Positions 1 through 9,362 of a stretch of DNA of 64,000 nt are shown here, one piece after another. The stretch is from JAJDXW01 sp965202895 (GTDB lineage: Bacteria > Pseudomonadota > Gammaproteobacteria > HK1): positions 4,340,001 to 4,404,000 of the forward strand of contig OZ241901.1 of NCBI GenBank assembly GCA_965202895.1, given 5' to 3'. Every line of letters starts with the position of its first letter. Positions within the stretch are counted from its first letter, which is position 1. A program made the translations under genes and the position numbers. A model generated the notes under the pieces. It made no database searches. It was not told the origin of the DNA and saw only the letters and a list, made by a program, of their open reading frames with translations.

Positions 1-3000
1 GTCCGCCGCGGCCGCACCCGTCCCCACCGCCGCGGCCACCGTCACCGTCACCGCCTCGCTCGATGGGCCGGAGAGGGTCGCGGTCACCGTCGAGATACCG
101 CCCGTCTCCGTAATCGAGGGCGGCGTGAGGACCAGCGCCACCGTCGGCAAGTCGTCGTCGTCCTCCAGGGTCAGGGTCGCGTCCGGCGGGTTCGCGACGC
201 CGTAGCCCCCCGCCGCGGTTCCCGAGACGGTCACCGACTTGTTCGGCGAATCCACCGTGTTGCCGTTCGCGGTCACCGTCACCGTGCCCGCGCTCGTCGT
301 CGCCCCCGCCGCGATCGTCAGGGTCGTCGCGCTCGACAGGTCGAAGTCCCCCGACACCGCCCCGGCGCCCGCCGCTGCCGCCACGGTCACCGTCACCGCC
401 GCGCTCGACGGACCGGACAGCCGCGCCGTCACCGTCGATACCCCGCCCGTCTCCGTAATCGAAGTGGAAGAGAGCGCCAGCGCCACCGTCGGCAGCGTCT
501 CGTCGTCGGTCAGGGTCAGCGCCGCCCCCGTCACCGACCCCGCGCCCTGGCCGTTCGCCAGCGCCGCCGTCACCGTCGCCGTGCGCCCGGCCGAGCCCTG
601 GTGGACCGCGTCGTCCACCGCCGTCACCAACACCGTGTCGGAGGCGGCCGTGGTGGCGCCCGCCGCGATGGTGATCGTCGCGTCCGTGCCCACCGTCCAG
701 GCCCCGGAGACCGCCGCCACCGTCACCGTCGAAGGCTCGCTCGACGGGTGCGACAAGGTCGCCGTCACCGTCGAGACCCCGCCGTTCTCCGAGACCGACG
801 ACGGGTTCAGCGCCAAGGTCACCGTCGGCGCAGGGTCGTCGTCGGTGATGGTCAGGGTCGCCCCCGTCACCGTCATGGTCGCCCCGTCCGCCGCCGCCCG
901 GTCGTTGGCAGCCGTCCCCGTCACCGTCGGCGTGCGGTCCGGCTCGTCCGTCGGGTTGTCCACCGCCGTGACCATCGCCGTGTCCGTGCTCGTCGTGTCG
1001 CCGGCCGCGACGACGATGGTCGCGTCCGCGCCCGCGCCCACCGTCCAGACCCCGGCGACCGCCGTCACCGTCACCGTCGTCGCCGCGCCGGAGGGATGCG
1101 ACAGCCGCGCCGTCACCGTCGCCGCGTTGCCCGTCCCGCTCTCCGCGATGCTCGCGGGATTGAGCGCCAGGGTCACCGTCGGCGGGCCGTCGTCGTCGGT
1201 GGTGCTCACCGACACGTCCACGTTCGCGAGGCCGTCGTAGTCCGTGTCCCCGCTCGACGGGTCGAGCCGCACGTTCCAGGCGGCCGTGCCGTCGTCGACC
1301 GGGTCCTGCACCCCCGTCACCGTCACCGTCTGCGCCGCGTTCCAGGCCGACGGCGCGAAGACCAGGGTCGTCGAGGCCGCCGGCGCCCCGCCGCCCGCCG
1401 ACACCAGCCCCTCGCCCTCGTCCCGGCTCGTCACCGCCACCGTCACCGCCTCCGCCGGCCGCGTCCTCAGCGCCACCGTGAAGGTCGCCGTCCCCCCCGA
1501 CTCCGTCGCCTGACCGCTCACCGAACCCACGTCCAGGCCGAACTCGTTGTCCGCGTTCGCCGCGTACACCGTGAGGCCGGAGAGCGCGTCGTACTTCGCG
1601 TCGGCCGTGTTCGTCCGGTCCACCGTCAAGGTGACGGTGTAGCTCCGGCTGCCGTCGGCCACCGGCGGCGAATCGTCCACCCCGGTCAGGGTCACCGTCT
1701 GCGCCGTGCTCCAGTCGCTCGCCGTGAAGGTCAGCACCGCCGGCGCCGCCGTGCCCTCATCCGTGTCCGTGCTCGCCACGTCGAGCTCCACGTCCCCCGT
1801 GGGCTCGCTCTCCAGCCGCACGGTGAACGTCGCCGTCCCCCCCGACTCCGTGGTCCGCAGCCGGTTCGTCGCCGACGTCGCCGGCGACACCGCGACCCCC
1901 GCCGTGTCGTCGTCGGCCAGGGTCAGCGCCGCCCCCGTCACCGTCCCCACCCCCTGGCCGTTCGCCGCACTCCCCGTCACCGTCACCGCGTTGTCCGCCG
2001 CATCCACCGCGTTGTCCACCCCGGACACCGTCGCCGTGTCCGAAGGGTTCGCCGTCGCCCCCGCCGCAATCACGATGGTCGCGTCCGAGCCCACCCTGTA
2101 CGCCGCCCCCATCGCCGCCGTCACCGTCACCGTCGTCGGCTCCGACGACGGGCGCGACAACGCCGCCGTCACCGTCGCTGCGCCGCCGTTCTCCGAAACC
2201 GAAGACGGCGTCACCGACAACGCCACCGTCGGCGCCGCGTCGTCGTCCGTGAGCATCAGGGTCGCCCCGGTCACCGCGCCCGCCCCCTGGCCGTTGGCCA
2301 GCGCCGCGGTCACCGTCGGCGTTCGGGCCGGCTCGTCGACGTCGTTGTCCACCGCCACCACCGTCGCCGTGTCCGTCGCGTTCGTCGTCGAGCCTGCCGC
2401 AATTACGATCACCGCGTCCGAACCCACCGTGTAGGAGCCCGGTAACGCCGTCACCGTCACCGTCGAGGGCTCCGACGACGGGTGCGAGAGCGTCGCGGTC
2501 ACCGTCGCTGCGCCGCCGGACTCCGCAATCGAGGCCGGTGAGACGGCCAGCGCCGCGGTCGGCGGGTCGTCGTCGTCGGTGATGGTCAGCGTCGTCAAGG
2601 GCGGCGCCCGCACGTCCTCGCTCGCCGCCGCCCGCACCGTCACCCGTTTGTCCGGCGCGTCCACCGGGTTGTCCACCCCGGTGACCGTCACCGCGCCGGC
2701 GCTGGTCGTCTCCCCCGCCGCGAAGGTCAGGATCGCCGCGGCGGAGAGGGTGAAGTCGCCCGCCACCGTGGGCGGCGACGGCGCTGCCGACACGGTGAGC
2801 GTCGACGCCGAGACCGCCTCCTTGTCCAGGGTCGCGGTCACCGTCGAAACCCCGCCGTTCTCCGAGATCGATGACGGCGCCAGGGCCAGCGCCGCCTTCG
2901 GCAGCGGCGTGATGGGGACCCACTCGGCGTAGTAGTCCAAGCCTCGAACGGGGTTGGAGTGGGTCGAGCCGTAGATGACGATCACCACGCCGTCGTTGTC

Positions 3001-6000
3001 GATCATCGCCTGGGTCAGCGAAATCGAGCTCGGCATCGTCCCCTTGGGGGCGAGCCTCGTGCAGATGCTCGAGTCCGGCGGGCCCGGCCACGGCGACGCC
3101 GGTGACCAAGGTTCTGAGCGGATCTGTCTGGGCCCGCGGACGGTCCTGGTGACGCAGGCATAGGCCTCGGCATATCGCCTGTTGCCGGTCTTTGTTCCCA
3201 AGGCGATGCTGATCGGTTGCGGCCTCGTCTTGCCGAGCAGGGGCTGCGTGGTGACGTCCCATCCGTCGCCGTCACTCACAGGCGTTGGATAGGGGCGTCT
3301 CCACTGCGTCTGGCTCGGCGGCGAGTCGTTGTCGGTGATCGTCAGGGTCACGTCCGCCGGCGCCGAAACGCCGTTGCCCCCCGCCGCCGCGCCCGAGATC
3401 GTCACCTGCTTGGCGGCGGCCTGCCGCTCGTCGTCGTTGACCCCCGTGACGGTCACCCGGCCGGTGCTGGCCGTCGCGCCCGCCGCGATGGTCAGCGTCC
3501 GGGCGGCGCTCAGGCTGAAATCGGTCAGGGCCACGCCCGACGCCGGGGCCGCCGACACCGTGACCGTCACCGCCTCGCTGGACTCGCCGGAGAGCTCCGC
3601 CGTCACCGTGGCCACGCCCCTCGCCTCCGAGATCGACATCGGCGACAGCGAGAGCGTGATCGTCGGGGTCGTCTCGTCGTCGGTGATGGTCAGGGTCGCG
3701 GCGGCCGGGTCCGCCACCCCGCGCCCTCCGACCGCCGCCGCCGAGACCCTCACCCGCTTGTCCGGCGCGTCCACGTCGTTATCCGCCGCCGTCACCGTCA
3801 CCTGGCCGGTGCTGACGGTGGCCCCGGCCGCGATGGTGAGCGCCGTCGCCGCGCTCAAGGTGAAGTCGCCCGCGACGGCCGGGGAGACCGCCGAAGCCGC
3901 CGCCGTCAACGTCACCGCCGCGCTGGAGGGGTGGGAGAGCGCCGCGGTGACCGTCGCAACCCCGCCGTCCTCCGAGATCGACGCCGGCGACAGCTTCAGC
4001 GTCAGCGTCGGCAGCATGTCGTCGTCGGTGATGGTCAGGGTCGCGGCGGCCGGGTCCGCCACGCCGTTGCCGCCGTCGGCCGCGCCGGAGATCGTCACCG
4101 TCTTGTCCGGCGAATCCACGGTGTTCGGGTTCGCGGTCACCGTGACGGTCCCCGAACTCGCCGTCTCCCCGGCTGCGATGGTCAGGGTCGCCGCCGCGCT
4201 CAGCGTGAAGTCGCCGCCCGCCGCGTCCGCCCCCGGCGCGGCCGACACCGTGACCGTCACCGCCTCGCTGGACGCGCCCGACAGCGCCGCGGTCACCGTG
4301 GTCACGCCGCCCGACTCCGGGATCGAAGACGACGACAGCGCCAAGGTCGCCGTCGGCAGGGTCTCGTCGTCGCTCAGGGCCAGCGCCGCCCCGGTCACCG
4401 CGGCCGTGCCCTGGTCGTTGATCATCGTGGCCGTCACCGTCACGCTCCGGCCGGCGCTGCCCTGGTGGACGTCGTCGTCCACCGCCGCAATCGCCGCGGT
4501 GTCCGCGCTCGTCGTCCGTCCTGCCGCGATGACGATCCACCGGTCCGGGGCCTGGATAGGAATGCCGTTCAACGAGAACCGGCGCGTGACGATGCCGTAG
4601 AACCCCGTGGCCGCCGCCACCGAGATGGTCGTCGCCGCGCTCGAGGTCCGGCTCAGCACCGCGCCCACCTCCGCCGTCCCGCCGTTCTCCGAAATCGACG
4701 CCGGCGACAGCGACAGCGTCACCCCCGGCGGGTCGTCGTCGTCGGCGATGGTCAGGGTCGCGTCGGGCGGGTTCGCCGCCCCGCGCCCGCCGCTGGCCGC
4801 GCCGGAGACCGTCACCCGCTTGTCCGGCGCGTCCGTGCGGTCGTCCACCGCGGCGACGGTCACCGCGCCGGCGCTGGTGGTGGCGCCGGCGGCGATGGTC
4901 AGGGTGTCGGCGGCGCTCACGCTGAAGTCGCCCGAGTCCGCCGGGGACACCGCGACCGCCGACACCGTGACCGTCACCGCTTCGCTCGACGGGTGCGAGA
5001 GCGCCGCCGTCACCGTCGCCGTGCTGCCCGCCCCGCTCTCGTCGATGGTCGAGGGCGAGAGCGTCAAGGTCAGCGTCGGCAGGGCGTCGTCGTCGGTGAC
5101 GGTCAGCGTCGCCGCGGCCGGGTCCGCGATGCCGTTGCCCCCGGCCGCCGCGGCGCCGACCGTGACCAGCTTGTCGGGGGAGTCCGTCGTGTCGGCGACG
5201 GCGGCGACCGTCACCGTCCCGGCGCTCGCCGTCTCCCCGGCGGCGATGGTCAGGGTCGCCGCCGCGCTCAGGGTGAAGTCGCCGGCCGCCGCGTTCGCCC
5301 CCGCCGCCGCCGTCACCGTGAGCGTCGTCGCCGCGCTCGACTCGCCCGAGAGCGTCGCGGTGACCGTGGACAGCCCGCCCGCCTCGGCGATCGACGCGGG
5401 CGCCAGCGCCAGCGCCGCCGTCGGCAGCGCCTCGTCGTCCGCCAGGGTCAGGGTCGCGCTCGCCGGGTCCGCGACCCCGTTGCCGCCCGCCGCCGTGCCG
5501 GAGACCGTCACCCGCTTGTCCGGCGCATCCACGTCGTTGTCGCTGGCCGTGATCGTCACCGTCCCGGTGCTCGCGGTGGCGTTCGCGGCGATGGTCAGCG
5601 TCGTGCCGCCGCTCAGGCCGAAGTCGCCCGCCACCGCACCCGACACGGCCACCGCGGAAGCCGAGACCGTGACCGTCACCGCCTCGCCCGAGGTCCCGCC
5701 GTTCAGGCTCGCCGTCACCGTCGCCACCCCGCCCGACTCCGAGACCGACGACGACGACAGCACCAGCGACACCGTGGGCGGGCCGTCGTCGTCGCGCAAG
5801 GTCAGGGTCGCGTCGGGCGGATCCGCCGCCCCGGGGCTGCCCGACGCCGAGCCTTTCACCGTCACCTCCTTGTCCGGCGAAGACGTCGGGTTGCCCACCG
5901 CGGTCACCGTCACCACGCCCGCGCTCGTCGTCCGCCCGGCGGCGACGGTCAGCGTGTTCGCCGTGCTCAAGGTGAAGTCGCCGTCCACCGCGCCCGTGGA

Positions 6001-8439
6001 CGCCGTCGCCGACACCGCGATCGTCGCCGCCTCCGCCGAGGGGTGGCTCAGGGTCGCGGTCACCGTCGCGACTCCGCCCGACTCCGAGACCGACGCCGGG
6101 GCGAGGGCGAGCGCCGAGCTCGGCCGCGAGTCCTCGTCGGCGATGGTCAAGGTCAGCGCCGCCGGCGCCGCCACCAGCCCGTGACCGCCGGCCACCGCCC
6201 CGCTCACCGTCGCCGTCTTGTCCCGGGAGTCGATGGTGTCGTCGGTCGCGGCGATCGTCACCGCGCCGGCGCTCGCGGCCGCTCCGGCCGCGATGGTCAG
6301 CGTCCGCGCCGCGCTCAGGGTGAAGCCGCCGTCCGCGGCCAGCGCCGCGTAGGTCGAGGCCGCCGACACCGTCACCGTGATCGCCTCGCCGGAGATCCCG
6401 CCGCCCAGGCTCGCCGTCACCGTCGTCGCGTTGCCCGCCCCGCTCTCCCGGATCGTGTCCGGGCGCCCCGCGTCCGGGTCCGACAGCGACAGCGCCAGGG
6501 TCGGCGTCGGGTCGTCGTCGGTGATCGTGCCCACCCCGGTCGCCGCGCTCCCGAGCACCGCCCCGGAGGGGTTGGAAAGGGCGATGCGGATCGTCTCGTC
6601 GGGCTCGTCCCGCGCGTCGCCGGTCACCGTCACCTCGACGGTCTTGCTCGTGTCCGCGGCGGCGAAGGTCAGCGCGCCCCCGGAGAACGCGGTGTAGTCC
6701 GCCCCGGAGGCGGCCGTGCCGGGGTCCGCGTCCGCCGCCCAGTCCACCGTCACCTGCCGGCCCGGCGCCCGGTTCAGGGTCACCGCGAAGGGCAGCGCCG
6801 CCGTCTCCCCCGCCGCCCCTTCCGACACGCTCGGCGAGGAGATGGACACGGCGATCTCCTCGACCTCGATGGAGAAGCGCAGCTCCGCCTTGTCGCCGTC
6901 CCCGTCGGTCGCGACCAGCGTGTAGTTGGTCGCGCCCTGCACCGCGGTCGGCGTGCCGGAGAGCGTGCGCGTCGCCGCGGTGAAGACCAGCCCGTCCGGC
7001 AGGCCCTCCTCGACGCTGTAGGTCAGGCCGCCGTCGCCGCCGGTCGCCGCCGGCAGTACCTGGGAGACCGCGTTGTCCTTCACCCAGCTCCAAGCCGGGC
7101 TGGCGGTCGCGCCGAAGCTGGGCATGGTCTGGCGCCCGCGCACCTTGTGGTTCGGGTCGTCCAGCACCGCCCCGAAGCTCCGGTCTATCCGGTTGTCGCC
7201 GCCGCCTATGCCGGCACGGTAGAAGCGCAGATAGCCGGATTTGCCGGCGCCCATCGGGTTGGCCGGGAAGCTGATGCCGTCGCCGTCCCAGTCGCTCTCC
7301 ACCACCGCATAGCTGAAATCGAGCTTGTCCTGCCGGGTGGCCCCGGTCGGGTTGCACACCCGGCGCGTGTTGCCGCCGATGCGGATGTTCAGACAGATGT
7401 TGCTTCGGATGATGCTGCCGATGTTGCGGCTGAAATCGACCCGTGCGGTGATGGTGTCGTTGGTCCCGAAATCCCCGTTCTTGCCATAGGTCCGGTCGCT
7501 CCCGGGGTTCGACGTGACGGTGATCGATTCGATCCCCACGTCGTCCCGCACCTCCAGGTTGAAGGTCAGGTCGGCCGTGCGGCCGAACCCGTCCGTCGCC
7601 CGCAGCGTGTAGCTCTGCCGCGCCGACACCCCGCTGTGCGAGCCGGTGATCGTCGCCGTGGCCGCGTCCAGCACGAGCCCGCTCGGCAGCGGCCGCTCCG
7701 GCGCCATCGAATACCTGACGCGGTGCGCCTGGGCCGCGTTCGAGAGCGTCGGCAGCCGGTGGCTCGCCGATCCGCAGTCGTCGAACGACCCGCACCGATA
7801 GAGGATCAGGCTCGGACTCGACACCCCGGCGAAGCTCGGCGCCGGCGTATCCACCTTGTGCCCGGACTGGTCGCCGAAGCCGTGCAGCGCCTTTTCCAGC
7901 TCGAACTGTCTGAAGCTGCTGCCGGCCGTGCCCCTGATGCCGCTCTCGGCGTTGCCGGGGGAGCTCAGCGCGTTCTGGGCGAGGGCGACGCCGTTGGTGT
8001 CCCGGTCGCCTGCCCGCACCACGTAGTCGAAATAGAGGCGGCGGATGGTAAAGGCCGGGCCGTAACGGGCGCTCCGGTCCTCCCACACACCGGTGATCGT
8101 GCGGTGACTGTTCTCCCCCACCGTGAGGACGAGCTGGACCGTGCCCACCGAGTTGACCGAGATGCTGGTCCTGGTCTGGGTCCGCCCCCAGGGGACGTAC
8201 ACCGTGATCGTCTCCCCCGGGTAATAGGTGTCGCCCGAGGCCGGGCGGGAGATGATGCGCGGCTGGTCCAGCATGTGCGGGTTGTAGAGGCGGTGGTGCC
8301 AGTCTGGCGCGCCGACGTGCGCCGCCGCGTCCGGCGCGAACGCCGCCAGCGCCGCGACGGCGGCCAGCCCGGCCGCCATCCGCACGGCCGCGACGGTGGG
8401 TGCGGCCGCGCGCCGGCTCCTGTTTGCGGCGGCTCTCAT
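1..8439 (-). CDS. Giant secreted repeat protein (adhesin-like), 5' part; continues past the left edge
   Basis: The frame is open from an ATG at 8439 to position 1 (2,813 codons, no stop seen), so the gene is cut by the window edge. ATG 8439 is the only plausible start: an in-frame stop lies at 8503-8505 and no ATG/GTG/TTG falls between. No clear Shine-Dalgarno is visible. Residues 1-40 form a signal peptide (Arg-rich start, Ala/Leu core, AAA before the cleavage point). Then come an unrecognised segment (about 41-215), a He_PIG-like Ig domain (about 215-300), a beta domain of the kind common in surface proteins (about 300-436), a second He_PIG-like domain (about 446-523), one Calx-beta domain (about 526-643), and then beta modules of about 115 residues ending in acidic DDD/DDE linkers. 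The modules match those of the 13,119-residue protein at 12094-51453, so the two genes are probably paralogues. Unlike that protein it has no LRR/FN3 head. Likely an exported surface protein; its C-terminus is not visible. The function as an adhesin is inferred. Confidence 0.85.
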   Translation of the reverse strand, partial: MRAAANRSRRAAAPTVAAVRMAAGLAAVAALAAFAPDAAAHVGAPDWHHRLYNPHMLDQPRIISRPASGDTYYPGETITVYVPWGRTQTRTSISVNSVGTVQLVLTVGENSHRTITGVWEDRSARYGPAFTIRRLYFDYVVRAGDRDTNGVALAQNALSSPGNAESGIRGTAGSSFRQFELEKALHGFGDQSGHKVDTPAPSFAGVSSPSLILYRCGSFDDCGSASHRLPTLSNAAQAHRVRYSMAPERPLPSGLVLDAATATITGSHSGVSARQSYTLRATDGFGRTADLTFNLEVRDDVGIESITVTSNPGSDRTYGKNGDFGTNDTITARVDFSRNIGSIIRSNICLNIRIGGNTRRVCNPTGATRQDKLDFSYAVVESDWDGDGISFPANPMGAGKSGYLRFYRAGIGGGDNRIDRSFGAVLDDPNHKVRGRQTMPSFGATASPAWSWVKDNAVSQVLPAATGGDGGLTYSVEEGLPDGLVFTAATRTLSGTPTAVQGATNYTLVATDGDGDKAELRFSIEVEEIAVSISSPSVSEGAAGETAALPFAVTLNRAPGRQVTVDWAADADPGTAASGADYTAFSGGALTFAAADTSKTVEVTVTGDARDEPDETIRIALSNPSGAVLGSAATGVGTITDDDPTPTLALSLSDPDAGRPDTIRESGAGNATTVTASLGGGISGEAITVTVSAASTYAALAADGGFTLSAARTLTIAAGAAASAGAVTIAATDDTIDSRDKTATVSGAVAGGHGLVAAPAALTLTIADEDSRPSSALALAPASVSESGGVATVTATLSHPSAEAATIAVSATASTGAVDGDFTLSTANTLTVAAGRTTSAGVVTVTAVGNPTSSPDKEVTVKGSASGSPGAADPPDATLTLRDDDGPPTVSLVLSSSSVSESGGVATVTASLNGGTSGEAVTVTVSASAVAVSGAVAGDFGLSGGTTLTIAANATASTGTVTITASDNDVDAPDKRVTVSGTAAGGNGVADPASATLTLADDEALPTAALALAPASIAEAGGLSTVTATLSGESSAATTLTVTAAAGANAAAGDFTLSAAATLTIAAGETASAGTVTVAAVADTTDSPDKLVTVGAAAAGGNGIADPAAATLTVTDDDALPTLTLTLSPSTIDESGAGSTATVTAALSHPSSEAVTVTVSAVAVSPADSGDFSVSAADTLTIAAGATTSAGAVTVAAVDDRTDAPDKRVTVSGAASGGRGAANPPDATLTIADDDDPPGVTLSLSPASISENGGTAEVGAVLSRTSSAATTISVAAATGFYGIVTRRFSLNGIPIQAPDRWIVIAAGRTTSADTAAIAAVDDDVHQGSAGRSVTVTATMINDQGTAAVTGAALALSDDETLPTATLALSSSSIPESGGVTTVTAALSGASSEAVTVTVSAAPGADAAGGDFTLSAAATLTIAAGETASSGTVTVTANPNTVDSPDKTVTISGAADGGNGVADPAAATLTITDDDMLPTLTLKLSPASISEDGGVATVTAALSHPSSAAVTLTAAASAVSPAVAGDFTLSAATALTIAAGATVSTGQVTVTAADNDVDAPDKRVRVSAAAVGGRGVADPAAATLTITDDETTPTITLSLSPMSISEARGVATVTAELSGESSEAVTVTVSAAPASGVALTDFSLSAARTLTIAAGATASTGRVTVTGVNDDERQAAAKQVTISGAAAGGNGVSAPADVTLTITDNDSPPSQTQWRRPYPTPVSDGDGWDVTTQPLLGKTRPQPISIALGTKTGNRRYAEAYACVTRTVRGPRQIRSEPWSPASPWPGPPDSSICTRLAPKGTMPSSISLTQAMIDNDGVVIVIYGSTHSNPVRGLDYYAEWVPITPLPKAALALAPSSISENGGVSTVTATLDKEAVSASTLTVSAAPSPPTVAGDFTLSAAAILTFAAGETTSAGAVTVTGVDNPVDAPDKRVTVRAAASEDVRAPPLTTLTITDDDDPPTAALAVSPASIAESGGAATVTATLSHPSSEPSTVTVTALPGSYTVGSDAVIVIAAGSTTNATDTATVVAVDNDVDEPARTPTVTAALANGQGAGAVTGATLMLTDDDAAPTVALSVTPSSVSENGGAATVTAALSRPSSEPTTVTVTAAMGAAYRVGSDATIVIAAGATANPSDTATVSGVDNAVDAADNAVTVTGSAANGQGVGTVTGAALTLADDDTAGVAVSPATSATNRLRTTESGGTATFTVRLESEPTGDVELDVASTDTDEGTAAPAVLTFTASDWSTAQTVTLTGVDDSPPVADGSRSYTVTLTVDRTNTADAKYDALSGLTVYAANADNEFGLDVGSVSGQATESGGTATFTVALRTRPAEAVTVAVTSRDEGEGLVSAGGGAPAASTTLVFAPSAWNAAQTVTVTGVQDPVDDGTAAWNVRLDPSSGDTDYDGLANVDVSVSTTDDDGPPTVTLALNPASIAESGTGNAATVTARLSHPSGAATTVTVTAVAGVWTVGAGADATIVVAAGDTTSTDTAMVTAVDNPTDEPDRTPTVTGTAANDRAAADGATMTVTGATLTITDDDPAPTVTLALNPSSVSENGGVSTVTATLSHPSSEPSTVTVAAVSGAWTVGTDATITIAAGATTAASDTVLVTAVDDAVHQGSAGRTATVTAALANGQGAGSVTGAALTLTDDETLPTVALALSSTSITETGGVSTVTARLSGPSSAAVTVTVAAAAGAGAVSGDFDLSSATTLTIAAGATTSAGTVTVTANGNTVDSPNKSVTVSGTAAGGYGVANPPDATLTLEDDDDLPTVALVLTPPSITETGGISTVTATLSGPSSEAVTVTVAAAVGTGAAAAD
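2905..3325 (-). other. Non-repeat insertion inside the left giant gene
   Basis: Within the frame of the left giant protein (about residues 1706-1845) the regular module pattern is interrupted by about 140 residues of different composition. It contains cysteines, tryptophans, several prolines and a DNDGVVIVIYG stretch, unlike the Thr/Val/Ala/Ser modules on both sides. The frame stays open across it. No family is recognised. It may be a separately acquired domain. Confidence 0.5.
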
Positions 8440-8531
8440 GGCAGCAGGCGCACTATCCCGCTGCGCCCCCCGGCTCCCGAGGGCGTCACCTCGGGATTCC
8501 GTTCACCGGGGCTCGATGGCAGATGACTCGA

Positions 8532-8546
8532 TTCGATCACATCGAA
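8532..8546. promoter_or_regulatory. Palindrome upstream of the left giant gene
   Basis: TTCGAT-CAC-ATCGAA is a perfect 6-bp inverted repeat with a 3-nt spacer, centred about 100 nt upstream of the start codon at 8439. Its size and place fit a transcription-factor operator, but no regulator is recognised and chance cannot be excluded. Apart from this site, 8440-8632 holds no gene and no convincing promoter. Confidence 0.25.
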
Positions 8547-8632
8547 ACCGCCAATGGGAAGCGCAACCCTTTTGCAGCAGGGGGGAGTTTCCATACACGA
8601 AAACGCCATTCTGCACAACATCCAAGGGTAAT

Positions 8633-8805
8633 GAGGCATGTGCGCTGTGGGGTTTTCGGGGCTGTCCGGTGGAGGCCGGACGTTCGTTCCGGGCGCGCGA
8701 GGGGGTGCGAGGGGGCGCAATCGAGCCCGAAGAGGAGCCATAGACCCCGCATCGGGCCTTCGTGCAGGGGCAAAATGTGCCGGTGCGCACGACGCGCACG
8801 AGCCG
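8633..8805 (+). repeat. Dispersed repeat X, copy A
   Basis: About 173 bp nearly matching 53068-53243 in the same orientation. It opens with a 26-bp motif also found at 10877-10902 and, inverted, at 52124-52149. It carries short palindromes and no convincing reading frame. Both copies lie 32-52 bp beyond the stop codon of a minus-strand gene (the transposase remnant at 8857 and the Rpn gene at 53276), so they sit like a 3' element. Confidence 0.7.
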
Positions 8806-8856
8806 AGGCTTGGCCCGCGGGACCGGACCGGGACAGATGGGAGCGCAGCGAGCCGG

Positions 8857-9357
8857 TCAGCCGGTGTCGGCCCAAGGAACCGGGCCGTACAACGAACGCA
8901 TCCGTTCGGGGCGCCCGGCGCGCACCTGACCCAACGCGAGCGCCATCATCACCGCGAGCGCCAAGCCCACGCGCGTGCGCATCCGGGACAAGCCTCGCAC
9001 GAAGTGCGGCTCGAACTCGAAGCTGCGGTCCAAACGGGCGTTGATCCGTTCCAGGGCCGTGCGCCGACGGTAGCCGCGCTTCCATGCGGGGCTTCCGTAG
9101 GGGGTGGGGGTGAAGATGCGCTGGTCGTGCCGGTCGAGCACGATGCGCACCACGCGCCCGTACTCCCCGCCTTGGCCGCCCCCCATCCGCTCGCACTCCA
9201 TGCGGCCCTCGCACGTGAGGCCGCAGGCCGCCGCCGGACACCGGTACTTGAGCGCGTTGCGCCCCGAGTCGAACCCCCAGAACGCCAGGTCGCGTTGCTC
9301 CCCCGTGCTCGGGCATCGGCAATGCACCTGACCCTTCTCGGTGTACACGATGCAGTC
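8857..9357 (-). pseudogene. C-terminal remnant of a DDE-type transposase, cut by an IS3-family element
   Basis: Reading left from 9357 the frame gives 166 residues beginning DCIVYTEKGQ and ending at a TGA at 8857. It has paired cysteines (CRCP, CPAAAC, CEGRMEC) and a C-terminal block with YGSPAWKRGYRRRTALERIN followed by RGLSRMRTRVGLALAVM, a tail typical of DDE transposases of other IS families (possibly IS1182-like). No start or N-terminal half remains: the frame is cut exactly at the IS3 terminal repeat, and the missing 5' part is not found on the far side of that element. Non-functional by inference; the exact family is uncertain. Confidence 0.7.
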
Positions 9358-9362
9358 TGGAC

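Noticed and set aside
3779..8086. Minus-strand open frame of 1,435 residues in the left giant gene
   Set aside because: It lies in another frame from the ATG at 8439. The 8439 frame shows a signal peptide and recognisable He_PIG and Calx-beta domains; this one is Gly/Asp/Arg low-complexity.
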